Shown one piece after another: positions 28,433 through 39,921 of a stretch of DNA of 64,000 nt (position 1 is its first letter; each line of letters opens with the position of its first letter). The position numbers were made by a program, and so were the translations under genes. The DNA comes from Acrocarpospora pleiomorpha (GTDB taxonomy: Bacteria > Actinomycetota > Actinomycetes > Streptosporangiales > Streptosporangiaceae): contig NZ_BLAF01000005.1 of assembly GCF_009687885.1 (NCBI RefSeq), forward strand, positions 147,118 through 211,117. Reading direction: 5' to 3'. Under the pieces are notes generated by a model. That model was not told where the DNA came from. It saw nothing but the letters and a program-made list of their open reading frames with translations, and did no database searches.

Positions 28433-28918
28433 TCATTCTTCTGCTGCCTTGAAGCAGTCGGTCTTGCCGACGATCAGAATATTCGGCTCAGTGGTCCGTG
28501 CCGCGACGATGAAGGTCACCGCGGAGTCGGGCTTGTTCATAACAATCACCGAAAGGTTGTCGTCCCTGAAATCGAGCTCATCGACGAGACGGTCGTAGTT
28601 CATCACGAGCAGTTCGCCATGCGCTGCTCCTACCGCGGTGCCAGGATCCTTGGGCCCTCCTGGCAGGAAGTTCCCGGATGCGCGGAAGAAACGCTGCTTC
28701 GAGCCCGGGACGCAGGCCGTCTCCGAATCCTTGTCGGCCTTTTCGGATACCTGGAACTGTCCCACCCGCGAGACCATATTGGCTACGAGCAACTTTTCGC
28801 CGTCGCCCACCAGATTCCGGATCGCCTCCGCGAATGTCGGCTGTGGCGGTTCCGACGTGCACCCGATGAGCGTGGCGAAACAGATTCCTGCGGCGGCGAT
28901 GCGGGAGGCTAGCGGCAC
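28433..28918 (-). CDS. Putative lipoprotein, function unknown
   Basis: 161 residues from GTG 28918. A signal peptide ends in a lipobox with Cys20 (LIGC). The mature domain has two more cysteines (about 69 and 155) and alternating strands, suggesting a compact disulfide-bonded extracellular domain. No family recognised. A minus-strand TAGCCT ends 7 nt before the start codon with no ribosome binding site. The gene is convergent with the WXG pair, 11 bp away, and follows the Spo0M/SPFH operon in the same direction, with about 107 bp between. It may be an accessory of either neighbour. Confidence 0.65.
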   Translation of the reverse strand: MPLASRIAAAGICFATLIGCTSEPPQPTFAEAIRNLVGDGEKLLVANMVSRVGQFQVSEKADKDSETACVPGSKQRFFRASGNFLPGGPKDPGTAVGAAHGELLVMNYDRLVDELDFRDDNLSVIVMNKPDSAVTFIVAARTTEPNILIVGKTDCFKAAEE

Positions 28919-28925
28919 AGTCCGG

Positions 28926-28931
28926 AGGCTA
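28926..28931 (-). promoter_or_regulatory. -10 element of lipoprotein gene
   Basis: TAGCCT on the minus strand, 7 nt before GTG 28918. Confidence 0.35.
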
Positions 28932-29025
28932 CCCGAATCGCCGTATTGGCTTGCGGAGTTCCTTGAACCGGATATAGGCAACGGCCCCCGCGAGCGATCA
29001 CGCGGGAGCCGTACCCGGAAAGACG

Positions 29026-29799
29026 TTAGAACCAGCCGCGGCGTTGGGCCATGGACTGGAGGCCGGCGGCGAGGGCCTGTTCGGCGGCGGCGGGGTTGCC
29101 GTTGAGGGGGACGGTGAAGCGGTTGTAGACGTCGTGGCCGGAGGAGATGAAGCCGCCGCGCTTGTCGGCTTCGAGGATGACGTCCATGGAGTGCGGGCCG
29201 GTGATGAAGGTCAGTTCCAGGGCCTGGAAGTGGCGGCTCCACTGGGGGCCGGCGTAGTACTCGATCTCCTGGTAGAACGGCATGTGGGAGCCCTGCAGGG
29301 TGCCGCGCTCCAGGTCGGCCTTGCTGAAGCGGAAGCCCATCCGGTCCAGCGCGGTGATCAGGTGTTCCTGGATCGGCAGCGGGTTGACGAACAGCGGGTC
29401 GAGGTCGCCCTTGTCGAGGGCTCCGGCCAGCGAGAGCTCGGTGGCGACGCCGAGCGTCATGCCGCGCAGCGGGTGGCCGCCGATGGCGCTGATCGGCGTC
29501 TCCCACGGCACCGGGATCTGGAACGGCTGCGCGTGCGCCGCGTTCGGCTGGAGGTGGAAGGGGCCGGCGACCTGCTGGCGGAGGAAGCTGTGGGTCTGCT
29601 TGTATTCGCTGTCGCCGCTCTCGACCTCGACCACCGCGGTGAAGTCGATGAAGATGCCTTCGACCTTGTAGTCGCTGGCGCCGCCGCGGAAGTTGACGGT
29701 GCCGACGAGGGTCTCACCCGGCCGGACGGTGGAGGACTGCAGGACGGTGTCGACCTCGACGCCGGCGCCGAACGCGGCCATGAGCTTGCGGAAGACCAT
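29026..29799 (-). CDS. Spo0M family protein
   Basis: 257 residues, starting at ATG 29799 with AAGGAG upstream. The sequence fits the sporulation-control protein Spo0M family throughout: an N-terminal arrestin-like beta sandwich (VDTVLQSSTVRPGETLVGTV, FIDFTAVVEVE) and a second beta domain with HFQALELTFITG. In Bacillus, Spo0M affects sporulation and cell division by an unknown route. In actinobacteria family members are common but uncharacterised. It is the third gene of an operon after two SPFH proteins (34 nt gap), which suggests a membrane or envelope stress role rather than sporulation as such. That link is inference. Confidence 0.88.
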   Translation of the reverse strand: MVFRKLMAAFGAGVEVDTVLQSSTVRPGETLVGTVNFRGGASDYKVEGIFIDFTAVVEVESGDSEYKQTHSFLRQQVAGPFHLQPNAAHAQPFQIPVPWETPISAIGGHPLRGMTLGVATELSLAGALDKGDLDPLFVNPLPIQEHLITALDRMGFRFSKADLERGTLQGSHMPFYQEIEYYAGPQWSRHFQALELTFITGPHSMDVILEADKRGGFISSGHDVYNRFTVPLNGNPAAAEQALAAGLQSMAQRRGWF

Positions 29800-29833
29800 T
29801 TCTGAGGCTCCTTGAAGGGGGACTTCGGATTGT

Positions 29834-31063
29834 TTAAACGGCCGGTCCGGCCGGGGGGTTCCCCAGCCCGAGCCGGGGAAGTAGCTGGGCGAGCAGGAGT
29901 GCCGACGCCGGGTCGCCGCCTTCCGAGGTGCGGATGACGAGCGGCGTCGGCGCGTTCTCCGCTAGTTTGGCACCGACGTCGAGCCGCCGCCGGGCGAGTT
30001 CGTAGCGCAGGACGGCCCTGTTGTCCCGGTAGGAGTCGGCCAGCCGCCGGAGCGCCGTGGCCTCGTTCTCGGCGGCGGTCAGTTCGGCCCGCCCGCGCGC
30101 CTCGATCTCCCAGCGCACCCGCTGGGCTTCGGTCTCCTGCTCTTCGAGCATCCGGGCGACATCCTTGCGCGCGGTGTTCTGCGCCGCTTTGACCTCGACG
30201 AGCCGGGCGTCGCGGGTCTTCTTGGCCCGCTCGATCTCCATCAGCAGCGTGTCGATCCGCCGCTTCCTGGTGAGTTCCCATTCCCGCTCGTACGCCGAGA
30301 GTTCCTTGGCCACTTTCTCCCGCGTGGCCAGATGCTGCTGGTAGGTGTCGGGAAGCTGCACGTCGGGGATGTTCGCCCCGGTGACCCGCACGCCGTACCG
30401 CCCGAGCTGGCGGTTGAGGGACTCCTGCATGTCGCCCACGTCGGACCCGCGCAGGTCGTAGGCGCGCTCGGTGGTGACCCGCCGGGACCGCTGCCGGATC
30501 GCGTCCTGTACGGCGCTGCTGAGCACCAGGTCGAAGTTGCCCGCCCCGATCGTCCGGACGAACGCGACCGGATCGACGATCCGGAACTTGAGGAAGAACT
30601 CGATCGACTTCAGCGGCACGTTCTCGGCCGTCGGGCAGGCGATGATGGGCGCCGTGTACGGAATCTCGGTGGAGGTGTCCACGACCGCGTCGACCCGGTC
30701 CCACGGCAGCCACAGGTAGTGGCGACCCGGCGGGAGGTTGCCGGAGATCGCGCCCCAGCGGCTGCGTACGCCGGTGGTGCCTTCCTCGATCTCGATGATG
30801 GCCCGCCGCCACAGCCACACCACGGCGGCCAGCAGGACCACGAGCGCGGCGACCGCGGCCAGCGGGCGCAGGGTTTCGCCGCTCATGACGGCCGTGCCGG
30901 CCAGATACAGGGCGAGCAGGAGCAGCCCCACCCAGGCGTACCCGCGCCGGTCCTTCGGGATCACCACCGGCACCAGCTGCCCGCGCTCGCCGCCGCGCAG
31001 CAGTTGCCGGATGTCCGACCAGGACGCCAGCGATTCCTTGATCTTGGAGGATTCGCGGCTCAT
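29834..31063 (-). CDS. SPFH/band 7 domain membrane protein (second of tandem pair)
   Basis: 409 residues from ATG 31063. A cytoplasmic N-terminal stretch precedes two hydrophobic helices (about 45-63 and 66-86). The SPFH domain (about 90-250) starts IIEIEEGTTGVRSRWGAI, and a long coiled coil rich in Glu/Arg/Lys (about 250-360) follows. This is the architecture of prohibitin/stomatin/HflK-HflC proteins, which form membrane-attached cages and control proteases or organise lipid domains. Its start overlaps the upstream SPFH gene by ATGA, so the two are likely made in equal amounts. No ftsH gene is adjacent. Confidence 0.85.
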   Translation of the reverse strand: MSRESSKIKESLASWSDIRQLLRGGERGQLVPVVIPKDRRGYAWVGLLLLALYLAGTAVMSGETLRPLAAVAALVVLLAAVVWLWRRAIIEIEEGTTGVRSRWGAISGNLPPGRHYLWLPWDRVDAVVDTSTEIPYTAPIIACPTAENVPLKSIEFFLKFRIVDPVAFVRTIGAGNFDLVLSSAVQDAIRQRSRRVTTERAYDLRGSDVGDMQESLNRQLGRYGVRVTGANIPDVQLPDTYQQHLATREKVAKELSAYEREWELTRKRRIDTLLMEIERAKKTRDARLVEVKAAQNTARKDVARMLEEQETEAQRVRWEIEARGRAELTAAENEATALRRLADSYRDNRAVLRYELARRRLDVGAKLAENAPTPLVIRTSEGGDPASALLLAQLLPRLGLGNPPAGPAV

Positions 31064-32568
31064 CGCTTCAGCCCTTCGATCTCGGCCTGCCGGCCGTCCA
31101 CGCGTGCCTGGATGGCGCCGAGTCTGGCCTGAATGTCGGTCATGTCGGCGTCGGTGAACAGGGGGGCCTCGCCGGTGCCGACCAGCTCCCCGGCGAGCGC
31201 CAGGAAGTTGATCTCCTGGGCGTCGCCGACCTGCACGACCTGCGGCAGCCGCGCGGCCACCGACTCCAGCTTGTCCAGCACGTCCTGCTGGTAGCGGTAG
31301 TCGAGGATCTCGGGTGCCTCGGCGCTGCTCAGCGCCCGGATGTCGAGCGCCTGCGCCTCCAGCAGGGCCGCGGTGGCCTTGGCGGTGCTCTCCGCCTCGA
31401 TCAGGCGCTGCCGCGCCTGCGCCGTCGCCCGGTGCGACTCGCGTTCCAGCGCGGTGTCCATCTGGGCCTGGTACGTGGCGATCTCGGCCTGGATGCCGGA
31501 GAGGGTCTCGTGGAGCGCGGCCAGTTCCCTGGTGAGGTCGCCCTCGTTCTGTTCCTTGCGCAGCTGGAGCTCGTACTCGTAGGTGTAGGCCTCCTTCGCC
31601 ACCCGGACCATCTCGGGGGCGGCCAGGTCCATGCGGTATTCCTGGCTGGACGGCTCGGCGTGGGTGATGTTGACGTCGGTCATCCGTACGGCGGGCAGGA
31701 ACTGCTGGTTGAGGTTGTCCAGCATGCCCTGGGTGCTCTCGCCGACCAGATCGTAGATGTCCTCGGCCCGCTGGGAGTAGATCAGGCTGCGGGTGACCTC
31801 GCTGATCGCGTTCTGCAGCTTGGACTGGAAGCCGCCGACCGAGCCGAGCACGAAGATGAACTCGGCGGGGTCCTCGATCCGGAACTGCAGGAACAGATCT
31901 ACCGAGGCTTTGACACCCTGCTGGGTGGGCGCTTCCCTGATGGGCGCGTTGAAGGGGTATTCCCTGGTCGTGTTGACGATGTAGCTGACCCGCTTCCACG
32001 GGCTGAACAGGGTCACCCGGCCGGGTTCCGCGACCTGGACGAGCTTGCCGAACTTGGTGATCAGCGCCCGGCAGCCCTCCGGGACCATGACCACGCTGCG
32101 CCGCCACCACAGGAACAGCGCCGCCAGCGCGAGCACGGCCCAGTAGTGCGGGCCGAACACGCCGTCCAGGTCGAGGCCGAGCCCGGACAGGCCGACCCCG
32201 CCGAGACCGATCGCGGCCAGCCCGGCCAACCCGAATAGCTGGAACACCAGCCAGCCGGTGCCGGATTTGGGAATGACGACGGGGGAGATCACGTGCGTCG
32301 CGCCGCCGCCGGGGGCCTGGCCCTCGAAGCTGCGGTTGACGATCTCGTTGGCCTCGGTCAGCTGGGCGCTGCGGGCTTCGAGGGAGGTGCCCGCGGCGAC
32401 GTTCTCCAGGCGGGCGTCGAGGAAGTCACGCGGATCGAGGCGGAACGCGGACGATTCGGCGTAGTCGCCGACCGCCGCCAGCACGGTTTGCCGCGGATCA
32501 CCGCCCGCCGCGACCGTCTGCGCCACCTCCATGACCTTCTGGGCGGTGCCCTGATAGGGACTCGACAT
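31060..32568 (-). CDS. SPFH/band 7 domain membrane protein (first of tandem pair)
   Basis: 502 residues from ATG 32568 (GAGGAG 4 nt upstream). Unlike its neighbour it has an extra helical N-terminal domain of about 85 residues (MEVAQTVAAGGDPRQTVLAA, FLDARLENVAAG). Two hydrophobic helices (about 105-130 and 140-160) then lead to an SPFH domain beginning VVMVPEGCRALITKFGKL and a long coiled coil. The C-terminal 60 residues return to a helical region. The pairing of two different SPFH proteins in one overlapping operon recalls HflK/HflC, but the partner here is Spo0M. Divergent from uvrB. Confidence 0.85.
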   Translation of the reverse strand: MSSPYQGTAQKVMEVAQTVAAGGDPRQTVLAAVGDYAESSAFRLDPRDFLDARLENVAAGTSLEARSAQLTEANEIVNRSFEGQAPGGGATHVISPVVIPKSGTGWLVFQLFGLAGLAAIGLGGVGLSGLGLDLDGVFGPHYWAVLALAALFLWWRRSVVMVPEGCRALITKFGKLVQVAEPGRVTLFSPWKRVSYIVNTTREYPFNAPIREAPTQQGVKASVDLFLQFRIEDPAEFIFVLGSVGGFQSKLQNAISEVTRSLIYSQRAEDIYDLVGESTQGMLDNLNQQFLPAVRMTDVNITHAEPSSQEYRMDLAAPEMVRVAKEAYTYEYELQLRKEQNEGDLTRELAALHETLSGIQAEIATYQAQMDTALERESHRATAQARQRLIEAESTAKATAALLEAQALDIRALSSAEAPEILDYRYQQDVLDKLESVAARLPQVVQVGDAQEINFLALAGELVGTGEAPLFTDADMTDIQARLGAIQARVDGRQAEIEGLKR

Positions 32569-32712
32569 CACGCTCCTCAATCTTTTGCCCGACCTTGAAA
32601 TTCAGATGTTTTCGGACCGTATCGGGACAGACTTGATGATCGCTTGCAAAGCTTGCCGCCGATCCGGGGATCGGCCGTCAACAGCGGCTGCGGAAATGTC
32701 GGTGGGGGCGCG

Positions 32713-32718
32713 TAGGTT
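32713..32718 (+). promoter_or_regulatory. -10 element of uvrB
   Basis: TAGGTT, 8 nt before GTG 32727. No ribosome binding site is present. No LexA/SOS box of the actinobacterial type (GAACN4GTTC) was seen near it. Confidence 0.4.
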
Positions 32719-32726
32719 ATGGAAGC

Positions 32727-34838
32727 GTGAGGCCGGTTACAGATTTGCAGCGCAAGGTGGCGCCTTTCGAGGTGATCACGGAGATGAAGCCGTCCGGCGA
32801 CCAGCCGGCCGCGATCGCGGAGCTGGAGCGCCGGGTCAGGGCGGACAGCAAGGACAACGTGCTGCTGGGCGCTACCGGCACGGGCAAGACCGCGACCGTC
32901 GCCTGGCTGATCGAGCGGCTGCAGCGGCCCGCTCTGGTCATGCAGCCCAACAAGACGCTGGCCGCCCAGTTCGCCAACGAGCTGCGCGAGATGCTGCCCA
33001 ACAACGCGGTCGAATACTTCGTCTCCTACTACGACTACTACCAGCCTGAGGCTTACGTCCCGCAGAGCGACACCTACATCGAGAAGGACTCCTCGATCAA
33101 CGAGGAGGTCGAGCGGCTGCGCCACTCGGCCACCAACTCGCTGCTGACCCGCCGTGACACGATCGTGGTGGCCTCGGTGTCCTGTATCTACGGTCTTGGC
33201 ACGCCGCAGGAATATGTGGACCGGATGCTCCGCCTGAAAGTGGGGCAGGAGATCGAGCGCGACCGGCTGCTGCGGCGCCTGGTCGACATGCAGTACGCGC
33301 GAAACGATCTCGCCTTCACCCGGGGCACCTTCCGCGTGCGCGGCGACACCATCGAGATCATCCCGATGTATGAGGAGCTCGCCGTCCGGATCGAGATGTT
33401 CGGCGACGAGATCGAGAAGCTGGCCACCCTGCATCCGCTGACCGGCGAGGTGGTGACCGAGGATCAGGAGCTCTACATCTTCCCGGCGTCGCACTACGTG
33501 GCGGGCCCGGAGCGGATGGAGCGGGCGATCAACGGGATCGAGGCGGAGCTGGCCGAATGCCTGGCCACGCTGGAGCAGCAGGGCAAGCTGCTGGAGGCGC
33601 AGCGGCTGCGGATGCGCACGACGTATGACATCGAGATGATGCGCCAGGTCGGCACCTGCGCCGGGATCGAGAACTACTCGCTGCACATCGACGGCCGGGA
33701 GCGCGGGTCCGCGCCGAACACGCTGCTGGACTACTTCCCCGAGGATTTCCTGCTCGTGCTGGACGAGTCCCACCAGACCGTGCCCCAGATCGGCGCGATG
33801 TACGAGGGGGACGCGTCCCGCAAGCGCACCCTGGTCGAGCACGGGTTCCGGCTGCCGTCGGCGATGGACAACCGGCCGCTCAAGTGGGAGGAATTCCTGG
33901 AGCGGATCGGGCAGACCGTCTACCTGTCGGCCACCCCCGGCCCGTTCGAGCTGGGCCGGTCCGGCGGCGACGTGGTGGAGCAGGTCATCCGGCCGACCGG
34001 GCTGGTCGACCCGGAGATCGTCATCAAGCCCACCAAGGGCCAGATCGACGATCTGATGGAGGAGATCAGGACCAGGGCCGACAAGGACGAGCGGGTTCTG
34101 GTCACCACGCTGACCAAGAAGATGTCCGAGGACCTGACCGACTACCTGCTGGAGAACGGCATCCGGGTGCGTTACCTGCACAGCGAGGTCGACACCCTGC
34201 GCCGGATCGAGCTCCTGCGCGAGCTGCGCTCCGGCGAGTTCGACGTGCTCGTCGGCATCAACCTGCTCCGGGAGGGCCTCGACCTGCCCGAGGTGTCCCT
34301 GGTGGCGATCCTGGACGCGGACAAGGAGGGCTTCCTGCGCTCCGGCACCTCGCTCATCCAGACCATCGGCCGCGCCGCCCGGAACGTCTCCGGCCAGGTG
34401 CACATGTATGCCGACCGGATCACCCCGAGCATGGAATCGGCCATCGACGAGACCAACCGCCGCCGGGCCAAGCAGGTCGCCTACAACGAGGCCAACGGCA
34501 TCGACCCGACCCCGCTCCGCAAGAAGATCGCCGACATCCTGGACTCGCTCAACCGCGAGGACGCCGACACCGCCGAACTCCTCGGTGGCGGCGGCCGCCA
34601 GCAGTCCCGCGGCAAGGCCCCCGTCCCGGGCCTGTCCTCCCGCCAGACCGGCCAGCACGCCAAGGCCATCGTCGGCGAGATGCCCCGAGCCCAGCTGGAG
34701 TCCCTGGTCGAATCCCTGACCGCCCAGATGCACTCCGCCGCCGCCGACCTCCAGTTCGAGGTCGCCGCCCGCCTCCGCGACGAAATCAAGGAACTCAAAC
34801 GCGAAGTCCGCGACATGCGCACAGCAGGCGTCAGTTAG
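32727..34838 (+). CDS. uvrB: Excinuclease ABC subunit B
   Basis: 703 residues from GTG 32727. UvrB is the damage-verifying helicase-like subunit of nucleotide excision repair. Walker A is GATGTGKT at 48-55. The beta-hairpin that clamps DNA is at [13 protein letters not shown]. Helicase motif II is VLDESH. The C-terminal helicase half has [15 protein letters not shown] and QTIGRAARN, and the UVR motif for UvrA/UvrC contact is at about 663-698. A Gly/Gln-rich linker precedes the UVR motif. It follows the accessory segment rather than coaE directly. Confidence 0.97.
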   Translation: MRPVTDLQRKVAPFEVITEMKPSGDQPAAIAELERRVRADSKDNVLLGATGTGKTATVAWLIERLQRPALVMQPNKTLAAQFANELREMLPNNAVEYFVSYYDYYQPEAYVPQSDTYIEKDSSINEEVERLRHSATNSLLTRRDTIVVASVSCIYGLGTPQEYVDRMLRLKVGQEIERDRLLRRLVDMQYARNDLAFTRGTFRVRGDTIEIIPMYEELAVRIEMFGDEIEKLATLHPLTGEVVTEDQELYIFPASHYVAGPERMERAINGIEAELAECLATLEQQGKLLEAQRLRMRTTYDIEMMRQVGTCAGIENYSLHIDGRERGSAPNTLLDYFPEDFLLVLDESHQTVPQIGAMYEGDASRKRTLVEHGFRLPSAMDNRPLKWEEFLERIGQTVYLSATPGPFELGRSGGDVVEQVIRPTGLVDPEIVIKPTKGQIDDLMEEIRTRADKDERVLVTTLTKKMSEDLTDYLLENGIRVRYLHSEVDTLRRIELLRELRSGEFDVLVGINLLREGLDLPEVSLVAILDADKEGFLRSGTSLIQTIGRAARNVSGQVHMYADRITPSMESAIDETNRRRAKQVAYNEANGIDPTPLRKKIADILDSLNREDADTAELLGGGGRQQSRGKAPVPGLSSRQTGQHAKAIVGEMPRAQLESLVESLTAQMHSAAADLQFEVAARLRDEIKELKREVRDMRTAGVS

Positions 34839-34876
34839 GGGCGTTCTGGCTCGCGGTCATGTGGGGATGGTGGTGA

Positions 34877-35485
34877 TCAGGCTGATCCGCGTTGGGCGGT
34901 GCGGGCGCGGCGGGTGGCTTTGTAGCGGCGTACGCGGCGGATGGCGAGCCAGCCGAGGGTGCCGAAGGCGGCCAGGGCGATGAGCACGAGCACCGGGAGG
35001 AAGATCGCGATCAGGCTCATGCTCAGCGAGCTCGCGTCCTCCACGGTGCTGACCACGGGCGCGCCGACTCCGGCGGTGCTCGCGTTCACCACCGGCCGCA
35101 CGCTGGACTTGATCACGTGGACGATCAGCGCGGTCACGATTCCCAGTACCCACCCGACCGCCGGGTGTTCCGTCATCCAGGTGGAGTTGTCGAGCTCCGC
35201 GGCGGCCGAAGTCGCGCTGAACACGACACCGCCCGCCGCGGGCCGCACCGCGGTCTGAATGATGTCGTTCACGTGATCGACGACAGGCACCTTGTCCAGC
35301 ACGAACTCGGCCAGCAACAGCACGCCGATGATCGCCAGCACCCACCCGTTCGACAGCCGCTCATACCCCTGCGGCAACCGCACCGCATCCGTGAGGTTGG
35401 CCGCCACCCCGACCACCATCAACGGGATGTAGGCATTGAGCCCAGCAGCCGTGGAAAGCCCTAACCCAGTCAATGTCGCGAACAT
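34877..35485 (-). CDS. DUF4126 family membrane protein
   Basis: 202 residues from ATG 35485, with an AGGGGGTG ribosome-binding stretch upstream. Five hydrophobic segments are visible. The first (TGLGLSTAAGLNAYIPLMVVG) carries the N-terminal signature of DUF4126, a conserved integral membrane family of unknown function. A basic C-terminal tail (RRVRRYKATRRARTAQR) should face the cytoplasm. It is convergent with uvrB (38 bp gap). Confidence 0.75.
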   Translation of the reverse strand: MFATLTGLGLSTAAGLNAYIPLMVVGVAANLTDAVRLPQGYERLSNGWVLAIIGVLLLAEFVLDKVPVVDHVNDIIQTAVRPAAGGVVFSATSAAAELDNSTWMTEHPAVGWVLGIVTALIVHVIKSSVRPVVNASTAGVGAPVVSTVEDASSLSMSLIAIFLPVLVLIALAAFGTLGWLAIRRVRRYKATRRARTAQRGSA

Positions 35486-35548
35486 CACACCCCCTGCCCC
35501 AAGCCAACGCCCGAACCCCTCACCAAGTTGCCACAATCGCGGACATTG

Positions 35549-36202
35549 TCAGGAGGCCGTCTTGGAGATGTGGATGACCCCGGGGGCGTGCCAGCCCTCC
35601 TCCTCGGTGAATGTGCGGACGATTCTGGCCGGCACGCCCGCGATCACGCAGTGGTCGGGGAACTCGCCCCGTACGACGGCTCCGCCCGCCACCACCGACT
35701 GCCGCCCGATCCGGGTCCCCGGCAGGATGATCGCCCCCGCCCCCAGCCAGCACCCGTCGCCGATCTCCACCGGATTGTTCCGGGGCCACTGCCGCCCGAT
35801 CGGCACCTCCGGATCGTCATAAACATGGTTCTGATCGGTGATGTACACATAAGGCCCGGTGAACACGTGCGACCCGATCACGAGGGACTGATGCCCGACG
35901 ATGTGCGACCCCCGTCCGATCGAGCAGCTACCCCCGATCCGTACGATCGGGTCCGGCCCGAGATCCACCCCCGGCCCCATCCCCGCCGAAATTGAAACAC
36001 GTTCTCCCACCAGGGTGTGCGCCCCGATCTCGATCCACTCCTCGCCGAAGATGGCGCCGACCGGGAACGCCAGGCAGGCCCCTTCGCCCAGGTGCCGGAA
36101 CCGGTACCCCGCCGGACTGAGCGGGCTCACCGCCCCCAGCGTTCTCAGCATGCCCCAGCCCCGGTGCACCAGACGCCCGGCGGCCCGCCTCAGGATTGAC
36201 AT
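35549..36202 (-). CDS. Hexapeptide-repeat (left-handed beta helix) acyltransferase
   Basis: 217 residues from ATG 36202. Repeats of the [LIV]-G-x4 type run from about residue 45 to 190. They include the conserved HVYDDPEVPIG loop and catalytic-type His in ITDQNHVY, then the coil IGDGCWLGAGAIILPGT characteristic of O-acetyltransferases of the WbbJ/NodL kind. Substrate likely a sugar of the envelope, or unknown. ATG 36202 is preceded by TAACTT at 8 nt, so it may be leaderless. The gene is divergent from pyrG. Confidence 0.82.
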   Translation of the reverse strand: MSILRRAAGRLVHRGWGMLRTLGAVSPLSPAGYRFRHLGEGACLAFPVGAIFGEEWIEIGAHTLVGERVSISAGMGPGVDLGPDPIVRIGGSCSIGRGSHIVGHQSLVIGSHVFTGPYVYITDQNHVYDDPEVPIGRQWPRNNPVEIGDGCWLGAGAIILPGTRIGRQSVVAGGAVVRGEFPDHCVIAGVPARIVRTFTEEEGWHAPGVIHISKTAS

Positions 36203-36210
36203 AACCGCCC

Positions 36211-36216
36211 AAGTTA
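36211..36216 (-). promoter_or_regulatory. -10 element of hexapeptide acyltransferase gene
   Basis: TAACTT on the minus strand, 8 nt before ATG 36202. Confidence 0.3.
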
Positions 36217-36228
36217 CCCTCACGTTAG

Positions 36229-38633
<2,405 letters not shown>

Positions 38634-38666
38634 CCGTGGGGAGGGACGCTGAGCGAGCCCGAAGCC

Positions 38667-39812
38667 GTGCTGTCCAGCTACCTCGCCCATCTCGCCGTGG
38701 AGCGCGGGCTGGCCGCCAACACGCTCGCCTCCTATCGGCGTGATCTCCGCCGTTATGTGGACCATCTGAGCGCGCGGGGGCTCGCCACGATGGCCCAGGT
38801 GGCCGAGTCCGACGTGGTCGCCTTCCTGGCCTCGCTCCGGGAGGGCGACGAGGAGCATCCCGCGCTGGTCGCCAGCTCGGCCGCGCGGGCCGTCTCCGCC
38901 GTCCGCGGCCTGCACCGCTTCGCCCTCCGCGAGGGCGTCGCGGGCCACGACCCGGCCCATGAGGTACGGCCTCCGCGGCAACTCCGCCGCCTCCCCAAGG
39001 CGATCACCGTCGAGGAGGTGGAACGCCTGATCGCCGCCTCCGGCCCCGGCGACACGCCCCTCACCCTCCGCAACCGCGCCCTCCTCGAAGTCCTGTACGG
39101 CACCGGCGCCCGCATCTCCGAAGCCGTCGGCCTGGCTGTGGACGATGTCACGCGGTACGCCTCAGGCGGTGGCTCCGGTGGGGCGGGCTCCGGCGGAATG
39201 GGTCACGGCGAAGCGAGTCCTGGTGGGGTGGGCTCTGGCGAAGCGGGTCCTGGCGAAGCGGGTCCTGGTGGAGTGGGTCCTGGTGGAGTGGGCTCTGGTG
39301 GAGTGGGCTCTGGTGGAGTGGGTCCTGGCGGTGGTCATGGTCATGGCGACAGTGCCGGTGGGGGAGTCGGCCAGGGAACCAAGGCCGGGGATGGTTTCAT
39401 CGGTGGCGAGGTGCGGTTGCGGGGCAAGGGAGGCAGGGCCAGGATCGTGCCGCTAGGGCGGTTCGCCCGTGGTGCCCTGGATGCCTACCTGGTCCGCGCG
39501 CGGCCCTTCATCGCCGCCCACGGCCGTGGCACGCACGCGCTGTTCCTGAACGCCCGAGGGGGCAGGCTGACCCGTCAGGGCGCCTGGGAGGTGCTCCAGT
39601 CCGCCGCGGAGCGGGCCGGACTCTCCGGCGTGTCCCCGCACATGTTGCGCCATTCGTTCGCAACCCATCTCCTGGACGGCGGCGCTGACGTTAGGGTTGT
39701 CCAGGAACTGCTCGGCCATGCCTCGGTGACCACCACCCAGGTGTACACCTTGGTCACGGTCGATCGGCTTCGCGAGGTTTACGCTGCGGCCCATCCCCGA
39801 GCCCAGCGGTGA
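38667..39812 (+). CDS. xerD: Site-specific tyrosine recombinase XerD with glycine-rich insertion
   Basis: 381 residues from GTG 38667; usual length is about 300-310. It acts with XerC to resolve chromosome dimers at dif. The N-terminal SAM-like core-binding domain is about 1-90. The catalytic residues are intact: Arg149 (GTGARISE), Lys254 ([14 protein letters not shown]), His325 and Arg328 ([11 protein letters not shown]), His351 ([10 protein letters not shown]) and Tyr360. About 75-80 residues of Gly-rich pentapeptide repeats (about 166-244) are inserted between Arg149 and Lys254. The start is not certain: a CTG at 38649 with GGGGAGGG just before it is also in frame. Gene order matches actinobacteria. 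Confidence 0.92.
   Translation: MLSSYLAHLAVERGLAANTLASYRRDLRRYVDHLSARGLATMAQVAESDVVAFLASLREGDEEHPALVASSAARAVSAVRGLHRFALREGVAGHDPAHEVRPPRQLRRLPKAITVEEVERLIAASGPGDTPLTLRNRALLEVLYGTGARISEAVGLAVDDVTRYASGGGSGGAGSGGMGHGEASPGGVGSGEAGPGEAGPGGVGPGGVGSGGVGSGGVGPGGGHGHGDSAGGGVGQGTKAGDGFIGGEVRLRGKGGRARIVPLGRFARGALDAYLVRARPFIAAHGRGTHALFLNARGGRLTRQGAWEVLQSAAERAGLSGVSPHMLRHSFATHLLDGGADVRVVQELLGHASVTTTQVYTLVTVDRLREVYAAAHPRAQR
39162..39398 (+). repeat. In-frame 15-bp minisatellite in xerD
   Basis: Tandem copies of a 15-bp unit such as GGTGGAGTGGGTCCT or GGCGAAGCGGGTCCT, encoding GGVGP, GEAGP and GGVGS pentapeptides. The best-conserved run is about 39217-39333. The flanks are degenerate Gly/Ser/His-rich sequence. 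The copies are near-identical at the DNA level, so the array is probably recent or variable in length. Confidence 0.85.
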
Positions 39813-39921
39813 GATCGAACTGCTTGTCCGTATTCTCCGTCTCCGTGGCGCGTCGCCTTGCCGCATACGTGCCTACCCTCTAGATTCAGTCCGGTTCGGG
39901 ACCGTCAGGGAGGTTCATCAA

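Noticed and set aside
39162..39398. An intein, frameshift or insertion element in xerD
   Set aside because: The insertion is in frame, only Gly-rich repeats, lacks splice motifs and terminal repeats, and leaves all catalytic residues intact.
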